Shown here: piece after piece, positions 18,641-25,547 of the stretch
How the letters are laid out: each line of letters starts with the position of its first letter
Numbering within the stretch: the stretch's first letter is position 1
Source: JBBATK01 sp044228685
GTDB lineage: Bacteria > Bacteroidota > Ignavibacteria > Kapaibacteriales > NICIL-2
Assembly: GCA_044228685.1 (NCBI GenBank)
Contig: JBGAUL010000008.1
Location: 1-64,000, forward strand
DNA: 64,000 nucleotides
Direction of reading: 5' to 3'
Translations under genes and position numbers: made by a program
Notes under the pieces: generated by a model
Told to the model about the DNA's origin: nothing
Database searches by the model: none
Seen by the model: the letters and a program-made list of their open reading frames with translations, nothing else

Positions 18641-19598
18641 ATGTGCTGTGCAAAGCCAATAACGCAGCACCAATCAATCCGGCTTGATGCTCAAACTGTG
18701 CTCGATGGACTTGCACCTCATCAGCAATTGATGCGAGGGTGCGCAGCTTGAGTGTTTGATGAATACTCTCGAGGAGAATCGGATGTGAGCGTGAGATTCC
18801 TCCGCCAATTACGACGTGACGAAGATCGAGTATGCTCAAAGCAGATGCAATACCCAATCCAAGACGATGACCAACAGTTTTCAAAACATGCAGAGCACAG
18901 GCATCGCCATTCTCCGCAGCTTTTGATATATCAGCAACGTCGCGATTGACAATGTCGATGGCATGAAGTGATGAGGTAGGAAATGAAGGCAAGCTTTCAT
19001 TCAAAGTGCGAAGTATTCCCTCTCGTCCACAATACTCTTCCATGACGCCGGCTCTAAAGGCTCTGTGCTGAGCAATCATCGTCTCACTGGGCTCCCAGTG
19101 CATGTCAATAATTACATGTCCAATTTCACCGGCGCCGCCTCGCTCACCGCGATACAAATTGCCGTTGGAGATTATTGCTCCTCCAATACCTGTCCCAAGA
19201 GTGACATATAAGAAATGCGGAAGAGACTTCGCAACACCCAGCTTAGCCTCTGCCAACGCTGCAACGTTAGCGTCGTTGTCAATAACAACCGGCAACGAAC
19301 AACGCTGCTGCAGAAATTCAAGCAAATTGAAATTCTGCCAGCCAGGCATATTGGGTGGAATGTACACGAGACCGCTACTAGGATTGACAACCGCAGGAAA
19401 GCCGATACCGATAGCGCTCATATGTGGATATCGAGCGCAGAGCTGGTGAATGATCTCAACGACTTTATCGAGCACGGCCGTCGGACCCTGCTGAGCATCT
19501 GTTTTTAGAGAACTTTCCGATTCGAGTCGCTGGCCATCGATCAAGACACCAAACTTGATGTTGGTGCCGCCGATATCAATGCCAAGAACGCAGCTCAC
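18639..19598 (-). CDS. ROK family sugar kinase lacking the zinc motif
   Basis: 319 residues with a GTG start. Actin-like fold: phosphate-binding GIDIGGTNIKFG at the N-terminus, catalytic Asp in VVIDNDANVAALAE, LGTGIGGAII, GEIGHVIID, and adenosine-site IGGGISRSHPILL. It should phosphorylate a hexose such as glucose, or an N-acetylhexosamine, with ATP. The signature CxCGxxGCxE zinc site of most ROK proteins is absent: the aligned stretch reads FRAGVMEEYCGREGI, with only the His of GEIGH and one Cys left. It lies 5 bases downstream of dnaN and is probably co-transcribed with it. Confidence 0.85.
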   Translation of the reverse strand: MSCVLGIDIGGTNIKFGVLIDGQRLESESSLKTDAQQGPTAVLDKVVEIIHQLCARYPHMSAIGIGFPAVVNPSSGLVYIPPNMPGWQNFNLLEFLQQRCSLPVVIDNDANVAALAEAKLGVAKSLPHFLYVTLGTGIGGAIISNGNLYRGERGGAGEIGHVIIDMHWEPSETMIAQHRAFRAGVMEEYCGREGILRTLNESLPSFPTSSLHAIDIVNRDVADISKAAENGDACALHVLKTVGHRLGLGIASALSILDLRHVVIGGGISRSHPILLESIHQTLKLRTLASIADEVQVHRAQFEHQAGLIGAALLALHST

Positions 19599-19603
19599 AG
19601 TGC

Positions 19604-20725
19604 TTAGGAAATACGCATTGGCATGACGAGCATGAGAAGAGTCTCACGTTCTGCAACCGGCTTCAGCAATACCGCACGAGTTGGCGTGCTGAACAACAGT
19701 TGCACTTGATTGTTGGTGGTATCGTCAGCACTAATGTGTTGCAAAGACTCTTCGATGTACTTGTAATTGAATCCAATTTCCATTGGATCACATTCAAATT
19801 CAGCCGGAACAATTTCCTTAGCCTTGTTGCCTGATTCAAAATCTTCAGCTGAAACATTTAGCACTCCGTCTTTGAGAGCAAAACGGATTTGGGGTGATAC
19901 GACTGAAGTAAAGAGCGACACACGACGAATTGCGGACAGAACTTCTGATACCTTGATGGTACAAGTCTTGTCGTTGTCCTTTGGAATAACATTGTCGTAG
20001 TTCGGAAATTTCTCATCAATCAAACGCGTGACAATCGTCGTTGAATCACTGCTAAACCGTGCATGGGTTTTGTTGATTGCCAGGACGATATCGGAACTAG
20101 CTTTTGCCAGGAGATTCACTGCACGTGCAGGAATAATTGCCGTGAGTTGTGATGGGAAGGTCTCGCCATCGGCGAAGGTCGTCAGCTTAACCAAGCGATA
20201 GCCATCCGTAGCGACCGAGATCAGCATCTCATCGTTGAATTCAAAGTAGACCCCTGTCATTGCCGGACGATACTCTTCGCTCGACACAGCGAATGTTGTC
20301 TTTGCGGCGATACGCTGGACATCTTGCTGAGACAAAGTAACTGAAGTACCTTGAGGAAACTCCGGAATGACCGGAAACTCTGCAACGTCCATTCCCTTGA
20401 TGAAGTACTCACCAAAGCTTGTGCGAAGTGTGACTTGCATGCTCTTGTCGTCGACATGCACATCAATCATTCCCTCGTTACCAAGTGACTTCACGAGCTC
20501 TGACAGCTTGCGGGCAGGGATCAATACTTCACCATCTTCGGTACTCATCACCGTCATCGTGGTTGAAATCGACAACTCCTGATCCGTAGCAAGCAGCGTC
20601 AATGAACCTTCCACCAGCGAACAATGAAGATGCTCAAGCACAAAGAGCGTCGATTTTGGTGGAATTGCAGGGATGACTTGTTGTATTGCTCTGGAAAATT
20701 CGTTTAATGCAATCGAAAACTTCAT
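19604..20725 (-). CDS. dnaN: DNA polymerase III beta subunit (sliding clamp)
   Basis: 373 residues, the usual length. Three repeated clamp domains: residues 1-120 (KFSIALNEFSRAIQQV), 130-250 (TFAVSSEEYRPAMTGVYFEF, ATDGYRLVKL), and 255-373 with the C-terminal MPMRIS that closes the peptide-binding pocket. It forms a dimeric ring that tethers the replicase to DNA and recruits repair factors. Here it is not next to dnaA or recF but is paired with a ROK kinase. A strong hairpin sits in the gap to the divergent psd gene. Confidence 0.97.
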   Translation of the reverse strand: MKFSIALNEFSRAIQQVIPAIPPKSTLFVLEHLHCSLVEGSLTLLATDQELSISTTMTVMSTEDGEVLIPARKLSELVKSLGNEGMIDVHVDDKSMQVTLRTSFGEYFIKGMDVAEFPVIPEFPQGTSVTLSQQDVQRIAAKTTFAVSSEEYRPAMTGVYFEFNDEMLISVATDGYRLVKLTTFADGETFPSQLTAIIPARAVNLLAKASSDIVLAINKTHARFSSDSTTIVTRLIDEKFPNYDNVIPKDNDKTCTIKVSEVLSAIRRVSLFTSVVSPQIRFALKDGVLNVSAEDFESGNKAKEIVPAEFECDPMEIGFNYKYIEESLQHISADDTTNNQVQLLFSTPTRAVLLKPVAERETLLMLVMPMRIS

Positions 20726-20815
20726 GAGGATCTGAGATGCAGTTGATGAAAAACAGGGACAATTGAAATCGACTATTTCCTAACTTCGTGCTTGCAAATT
20801 ACGCACAAGCATTGC

Positions 20816-20850
20816 CCCACACCTGCGAGAGACCGCGGTGTGGAAAAAAT
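20816..20850. other. Strong hairpin between divergent dnaN and psd
   Basis: CCACACC (20817-20823) pairs with GGTGTGG (20837-20843). GCG/CGC (20825-20827 with 20834-20836) extends the stem with one bulged T. An A-run follows on the plus strand. It could be a regulator site, or a terminator of readthrough on the minus strand. Position and symmetry are seen; the role is unknown. Confidence 0.4.
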
Positions 20851-20854
20851 GTGA

Positions 20855-21559
20855 ATGCGTTTATGGTTCCAAATCTTCGACCTCAAGGTATCTATGTTTT
20901 CAAAGTACGGAACGGACAATCTGATCATTTTGGTGATTAGCAGTTGCGCTATCATCATACTGGCAGTCTGGTTGTCTCGTCCTTGGATTAGTATCACACT
21001 TTGCACCATCGGTTGTACTCTTTTACTTCTCAGTCTGTGGTTTTTCCGCGACCCGGAGCGGGTCTTGAATGCCGAAGCAGGTCAATCCGATGCCGTGATA
21101 GTTGCTCCGGCGGATGGAAAAGTCGTGCAGATTTCCAGTGTGGAAGAGAAAGAATACATCCATGGACCGGCCACGCAGATCAGCATTTTTCTCTCTCCTC
21201 TCAACGTCCACGTCAACCGTTATCCGGCAAGCGGAACTATCGGATACGTGCACTATTATCCCGGAGAGTACTTGGTTGCATGGCATCCGAAGTCGTCAGA
21301 GTTGAATGAGCGCAGTGTTTTTGGACTGCAGACTTCGAAAGGTAAAATCGTCTTCAAACAGATAACCGGATACCTTGCCCGAAGAATTGTGTTTGATACC
21401 AAAGAAAATGATACTGTAAAGGCCGGAGATAGGTTTGGAATGATGAAGTTTGGATCAAGAATGGACATTATCGTTCCTCCGGGAACGCAAATTTCCGTTC
21501 GTGAAGGAGATGTGGTAAAGGCAGCTGAGTCTGTAATTGCCAGAATGAATGATCGCTGA
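20855..21559 (+). CDS. psd: Phosphatidylserine decarboxylase proenzyme
   Basis: 234 residues. Makes phosphatidylethanolamine from phosphatidylserine at the inner membrane. Two hydrophobic helices at residues ~20-60 anchor it; the catalytic part has DAVIVAPADGKVVQIS, FLSPLNVHVNRYPASG, and the self-cleavage site in KFGSRMDIIVP, where the Ser becomes the pyruvoyl group. GSR instead of LGST is the form of the short Psd class found in Bacteroidota and archaea. An in-frame ATG at 20894, behind AAGG, is an alternative start. It overlaps pssA by 11 bases, so the phosphatidylserine-to-phosphatidylethanolamine route is one coupled unit. Confidence 0.94.
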   Translation: MRLWFQIFDLKVSMFSKYGTDNLIILVISSCAIIILAVWLSRPWISITLCTIGCTLLLLSLWFFRDPERVLNAEAGQSDAVIVAPADGKVVQISSVEEKEYIHGPATQISIFLSPLNVHVNRYPASGTIGYVHYYPGEYLVAWHPKSSELNERSVFGLQTSKGKIVFKQITGYLARRIVFDTKENDTVKAGDRFGMMKFGSRMDIIVPPGTQISVREGDVVKAAESVIARMNDR

Positions 21560-22340
21560 GGACGCATCGTTGGCTATTCGCATAACACGTTCGGTAGTTC
21601 CCAATCTTTTTACGCTCGCGAATCTCTTTTGTGGGTTTTCAGCTATTGTCTTGTTTTCACGCAACGACTTCGGCAATGGCGCGTTGCTGATACTTTTCTC
21701 AGCCATTTTCGACATGCTCGATGGCGTCATGGCGCGACTAACACACTCTGCAAGCGAGCTTGGTGTTGAATTGGATTCTTTGTGCGATGCGGTGTCCTTT
21801 GGCGTCGCTCCGTCGTTCATGCTCTACATGGTCCACTACCACAACCTTGAGCATATCGGTATCCTCATGGCTTCCCTACCGGCAATGGCGGGGGTTTTTC
21901 GATTGGCACGATTTAATGCGCAACTGACCTCGTTAGAAGACAAACAGTATTTCCGCGGCATGCCTATTCCAGCAGGAGCACTCACCGTAGTGAGTTTCGT
22001 GATCTTTTTGCTTAACGATAACAAAATCCACGAGCAATACCGGAGTCTCTCCACTAATTTTGTAACTATTGCAACCGCGTTGGCGATGGTGAGCACGATC
22101 CGTTACGATAATCTGCCACGACCAAGCCTCCGCAGTTTGCGCGAACGACCATTCATTTTCATCGCAGTTCTGCTAAGTCTGATCCTCTGCATTGTCACAA
22201 GAGGTGAAGCAACGTTTTACTGCATGCTCGCCTACATGCTTTTTGGTGCCTTCCGACATGCCTTGGATTGGTGGAAAAATATGCGAGAGATTGACGATGA
22301 GATGGACGATGATGAAGAAGATGACGACGACGATAATTAA
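21549..22340 (+). CDS. pssA: CDP-diacylglycerol-serine O-phosphatidyltransferase
   Basis: 263 residues, an integral membrane enzyme of the CDP-alcohol phosphatidyltransferase family. It makes phosphatidylserine, the substrate of the psd product next to it. The signature DGxxARx8GxxxDxxxD is intact (DMLDGVMARL then GVELDSLCD, residues ~57-83). About seven hydrophobic helices follow. The last 15 residues are almost all Asp and Glu, ending in DDDDDN; this cytoplasmic acidic tail is unusual for the family. The start overlaps psd by 11 bases and the stop overlaps the purS ATG by one base. Confidence 0.94.
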   Translation: MIAEDASLAIRITRSVVPNLFTLANLFCGFSAIVLFSRNDFGNGALLILFSAIFDMLDGVMARLTHSASELGVELDSLCDAVSFGVAPSFMLYMVHYHNLEHIGILMASLPAMAGVFRLARFNAQLTSLEDKQYFRGMPIPAGALTVVSFVIFLLNDNKIHEQYRSLSTNFVTIATALAMVSTIRYDNLPRPSLRSLRERPFIFIAVLLSLILCIVTRGEATFYCMLAYMLFGAFRHALDWWKNMREIDDEMDDDEEDDDDDN

Positions 22341-22627
22341 TGACAACCAATGATCACAAGCCATTGTATATGAAGACCTTTAAAACTTCCGTTGATATCA
22401 CACTGCGACCAGGTATTCTGGATGTGCAGGGCAAAACAGTAGAGCATGCACTACACGCCATCGAGTTCCCAACTATTCACAATGTGCGTATGGGAAAATT
22501 CGTTGAGTTTGATGTTCAGGCAGAAAGCGCTGATGCTGCTCAAGCCATTGCACAGGCTGCATGTGAAAAGTTGATTGCAAATCCGATTATGGAAGACTTT
22601 CACATCCATATCACGGAGGCAGCGTGA
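22340..22627 (+). CDS. purS: Phosphoribosylformylglycinamidine synthase subunit PurS
   Basis: 95 residues; family proteins have about 80-85. PurS bridges PurL and PurQ in the FGAM synthase complex, step four of purine synthesis. Seen: FKTSVDITLRPGILDVQGKTV, AIEFPTIHNVRMGKFVEFDV, ANPIMEDFHI. The ATG at 22340 overlaps the pssA stop by one base. An ATG at 22370 (MKTFKTSVDI) would give the usual length and may be the real start. The stop overlaps the purQ GTG by four bases. purL is not in the window. Confidence 0.93.
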   Translation: MTTNDHKPLYMKTFKTSVDITLRPGILDVQGKTVEHALHAIEFPTIHNVRMGKFVEFDVQAESADAAQAIAQAACEKLIANPIMEDFHIHITEAA

Positions 22628-23322
22628 ACTTCGGCGTTGTAGTCTTCCCTGGTTCGAATTGTGATAACGACGCCTTGTACGCCACGGCTTCTATCCCCGG
22701 CGCGCAATCGCGCTTTCTGTGGCATAAGGATACCGCAATACCATCTGATATCGATTGTGTCATTCTGCCGGGCGGATTCTCTTACGGTGATTATTTGCGA
22801 AGCGGAGCTATTGCCCGTTTCTCACCCATCATGCGAGAAGTTGTAGCTTTTGCCGCCAAAGGTGGCTATGTGCTTGGAATTTGCAATGGTTTTCAGGTCT
22901 TGACTGAAGCTTCTCTATTACCCGGAGCATTGGCTCGAAACAATCGTCAGTTATTCTCCTGCAAAACAGTGCACTTGCGCGTTGAGAACAACGAAACAGC
23001 CTTCAGTACGTCTTATAAAAAGTCCCAAGTTCTGGCGATACCCATTGCGCACGGTGAAGGCTCGTACTTCGCCGATTCAGATACTATTCAGCGCCTAGAG
23101 GATAACAACCAAGTTGTATTCCGCTATTGTGATGCAAAGGGTGAACGCACGCCTGGCTCCAATCCAAACGGATCGCTGAATGATATTGCAGGTATTATTT
23201 CCGAACGTGGAAACGTACTTGGACTTATGCCACACCCGGAACGTGTCTGCGATCCACTTCTTGGTGGTAGCGACGGTCGTGGAGTGTTCGAGTCCTTGGT
23301 TCAGCACTTGGTTCATGCGTAA
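22624..23322 (+). CDS. purQ: Phosphoribosylformylglycinamidine synthase subunit PurQ
   Basis: 232 residues. Class I glutamine amidotransferase that feeds ammonia to PurL. The nucleophilic Cys is in VLGICNGFQVL (near residue 85), the His/Glu of the triad in LMPHPERV, and the N-terminal FPGSNCDND and ILPGGFSYGDYLR are typical. GTG start in the GTGA overlap with purS, so translation is coupled and the ratio of the two subunits is fixed. Confidence 0.96.
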   Translation: MNFGVVVFPGSNCDNDALYATASIPGAQSRFLWHKDTAIPSDIDCVILPGGFSYGDYLRSGAIARFSPIMREVVAFAAKGGYVLGICNGFQVLTEASLLPGALARNNRQLFSCKTVHLRVENNETAFSTSYKKSQVLAIPIAHGEGSYFADSDTIQRLEDNNQVVFRYCDAKGERTPGSNPNGSLNDIAGIISERGNVLGLMPHPERVCDPLLGGSDGRGVFESLVQHLVHA

Positions 23323-23453
23323 CATCAGTGAGCATTTTGTGTTCTTAACAACAAGTGCAGCATTGTCAGTTTGCTCGGTTTGCTAAGTTTTTTGATCGGT
23401 ATTTCAAGGCAGCAAATGCTGTTTAGTTTTTTATTACAGACTCTGAGGTTCAC

Positions 23454-23630
23454 ATGCCTTTTGGAATAGGTTTACCTGAATTGGTTCTTATCATCGTCCT
23501 TGTAGCATTGTTGTTTGGTGGCAAAAAGATCCCTGAACTGATGCGTGGTCTTGGTACGGGTATCAAGGAATTCAAGCAAGCCGCTAATACTGATGCGGAC
23601 AAGAAAGACGACAAATCGGACGTTAAGTAA
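23454..23630 (+). CDS. tatA: Twin-arginine translocase subunit TatA (short)
   Basis: 58 residues, MPFGIGLPELVLII to KKDDKSDVK. One N-terminal membrane helix (LPELVLIIVLVALLFG), the FGGKKIPEL hinge, an amphipathic helix (LGTGIKEFKQA) and a short charged tail: the standard small TatA/TatE plan. TatA rings form the pore that passes folded twin-arginine substrates. GAGG six bases before the ATG supports the start. A second Tat subunit gene follows after 29 bases; tatC is not in the window. Confidence 0.92.
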   Translation: MPFGIGLPELVLIIVLVALLFGGKKIPELMRGLGTGIKEFKQAANTDADKKDDKSDVK

Positions 23631-23659
23631 GTCAGCCATAGTTTTTAAGGAACACACCC

Positions 23660-24043
23660 ATGTTTGATGTAGGTGGCGGTGAACTCCTGCTTATCGTAAT
23701 GGCTGTACTTGTGCTCTTTGGACCAAAGAAGATCCCCGAAGTGGCTTCCATGGTTGGCAAAGGCATGCGAAAAGTACGTCAGGCACAGGACGAGTTCACT
23801 CAACATCTTCGCGACTTATCGACGGAGTTGGAGAAAGAAACAGACGTTTCACACATCGCTAATCCGGCAATCGAATCGCTGCCTGAAGCCACAGTCGTGT
23901 CCGAATCTGAACATATGTCGGATGGTCCGCTAATTCAAGAATCTCTCCCGGGACTTGGGCAAGACGAAACAACTGACACCGAAGCTGCCGCACCCGTTAT
24001 TCCAAAGCCACCTCAGCCATCCGTCGGTTCTGTGTCTCGCTAA
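23660..24043 (+). CDS. TatA/TatB family translocase subunit
   Basis: 127 residues. An N-terminal helix (GGGELLLIVMAVLVLF), the conserved FGPKKIPE hinge, an amphipathic helix (VGKGMRKVRQAQDEF) and an acidic, proline-rich tail from residue ~65. The length and GPKK motif suggest a TatB-like partner of the 58-residue TatA before it, but TatA and TatB cannot be split safely on sequence in this group. AAGGA eight bases upstream supports the start. Confidence 0.85.
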   Translation: MFDVGGGELLLIVMAVLVLFGPKKIPEVASMVGKGMRKVRQAQDEFTQHLRDLSTELEKETDVSHIANPAIESLPEATVVSESEHMSDGPLIQESLPGLGQDETTDTEAAAPVIPKPPQPSVGSVSR

Positions 24044-24133
24044 TCCGCTGTAATCCCCACGCATTGCAATGCCTTCTGTCCGCGATTTGCTTCAATGTGC
24101 TATCTTCGTTGCTGCAGAATTCTTTCAATTCCC

Positions 24134-25546
24134 ATGAAATCATACAGTCAATTCCGTCAAGAACGTCTTAGCAACCAAACTCGCTGTGTGGATGAGCTCG
24201 AGCGCTGTCTCAAGGCTTCGGATAGCCGACAGGAACTCAACGTCTTTCTCCAACGCAACGACGAACAAGCACGCCGTGACGCAATGGAAAGCGATCGTCG
24301 TTTCGATGAAGGCAATGCGAGAGCGTTGGAGGGAATGATTGTCGCAGTAAAGGACAATATCTCTGTTCAAGGACTCTCACTAACCTGCTCTTCGAAGATC
24401 CTTGAGAATTTCAAACCGGTGTATGACGCGACGGTTATCCAACGACTCAAAGATGCCGGTGCCATTGTCATTGGTAAGACTAATTGCGATGAGTTTGCAA
24501 TGGGTTCATCGAATGAGAATTCTGCCTATGGTCCGGTTGGACATCCAATCAACCCCGAATTCGTACCCGGAGGATCTTCCGGAGGCTCAGCTGCAGCTGT
24601 AGCGGCCGGAATGGCGCATTGCTCGCTTGGTTCCGATACCGGTGGATCCATTCGTCAGCCCGCAGCATTTTGTGGCGTGTATGGTCTTAAACCCAGCTAC
24701 GGTCGTATCTCTCGTTATGGTCTCGTCGCATTCGCTTCTTCCTTGGATCAAATTGGTCCTATGAGCGCGTCTCTTGATGACGTCGCAATGATCCTCGACG
24801 TGGTCAGTGGCAAAGACGATCGCGATGCGACCTCAGCACAAATGGAAGCAACGAGTTCAGTACGAGCGCTTGCACATCACGACGACGAAACGACGATTGG
24901 TATCTTCCCGGATTCACTTTTAGAGGGATGCTCGAGTTCAGTCCTGGACCGCTACAAACACTGTCTTGAAGTCATCCGCTCCATGGGAATGAAAACCGTT
25001 GAAGTCCAACTTGCCGGTAAAGAAGCCTGGATCCCAACCTATTACATCCTCGCCACCGCCGAAGCCTCAGCAAATCTTGCTCGCTTTGATGGTGTACGAT
25101 ATGGCTATCGCAGCAAGAGCGATGAAGAGAACATGATGGCTGTCACACGCTCTGAGGGATTTGGAGCAGAAGTGAAACGCCGTATTATGCTTGGGACCTT
25201 CGTGTTGTCGAGTGGTTATTATGATGCCTACTACAAAAAAGGACAGCAAGCACGTCGCTTAGTGTTTGATGGTTATCAAACGATCTTTTCGCAGTGCGAC
25301 GCTCTGTTCCTGCCAACGACTCCGACGCCTGCATTTCGTCGAGGTGAAAAGTCGTCAAACCCAATTGAGATGTATCTCAACGATCTCTTTACGGTTTCCG
25401 CAAACCTTGCGGGTATCCCGGCGATCAGTTTCCCTGCAGGCAATGATGCTGACGGCTTCCCTATTGGAATGCAGCTGCAGTGCGCAATGAATGAAGACGA
25501 ACGCTTGCTTCGTTTGACAAAGCGCATCGCTGACGCTTGTCTATAG
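24134..25546 (+). CDS. gatA: Asp-tRNA(Asn)/Glu-tRNA(Gln) amidotransferase subunit A
   Basis: 470 residues from the ATG at 24134 (MKSYSQFRQERL); an upstream ATG at 24095 would add 13 residues that do not fit. Amidase-signature enzyme that releases ammonia from glutamine for the GatB kinase/transferase. The Ser-cisSer-Lys triad is complete: Lys in VAVKDNISV, cis-Ser in PGGSSGGSAAAVA, nucleophile in GSDTGGSIRQPA. Its presence implies indirect charging of tRNA-Gln and/or tRNA-Asn. gatB and gatC are not adjacent. A near-consensus TATCTTCG at 24101-24108 may be the promoter. The stop lies one base from the end of the convergent ATPase gene. Confidence 0.95.
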   Translation: MKSYSQFRQERLSNQTRCVDELERCLKASDSRQELNVFLQRNDEQARRDAMESDRRFDEGNARALEGMIVAVKDNISVQGLSLTCSSKILENFKPVYDATVIQRLKDAGAIVIGKTNCDEFAMGSSNENSAYGPVGHPINPEFVPGGSSGGSAAAVAAGMAHCSLGSDTGGSIRQPAAFCGVYGLKPSYGRISRYGLVAFASSLDQIGPMSASLDDVAMILDVVSGKDDRDATSAQMEATSSVRALAHHDDETTIGIFPDSLLEGCSSSVLDRYKHCLEVIRSMGMKTVEVQLAGKEAWIPTYYILATAEASANLARFDGVRYGYRSKSDEENMMAVTRSEGFGAEVKRRIMLGTFVLSSGYYDAYYKKGQQARRLVFDGYQTIFSQCDALFLPTTPTPAFRRGEKSSNPIEMYLNDLFTVSANLAGIPAISFPAGNDADGFPIGMQLQCAMNEDERLLRLTKRIADACL

Positions 25547-25547
25547 T

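Noticed and set aside
22320..22340. Run of Asp/Glu codons at the end of pssA as a sign of frameshift or assembly error
   Set aside because: The frame stays intact to a stop that overlaps purS in the expected coupled way, so it is more likely a real acidic tail.
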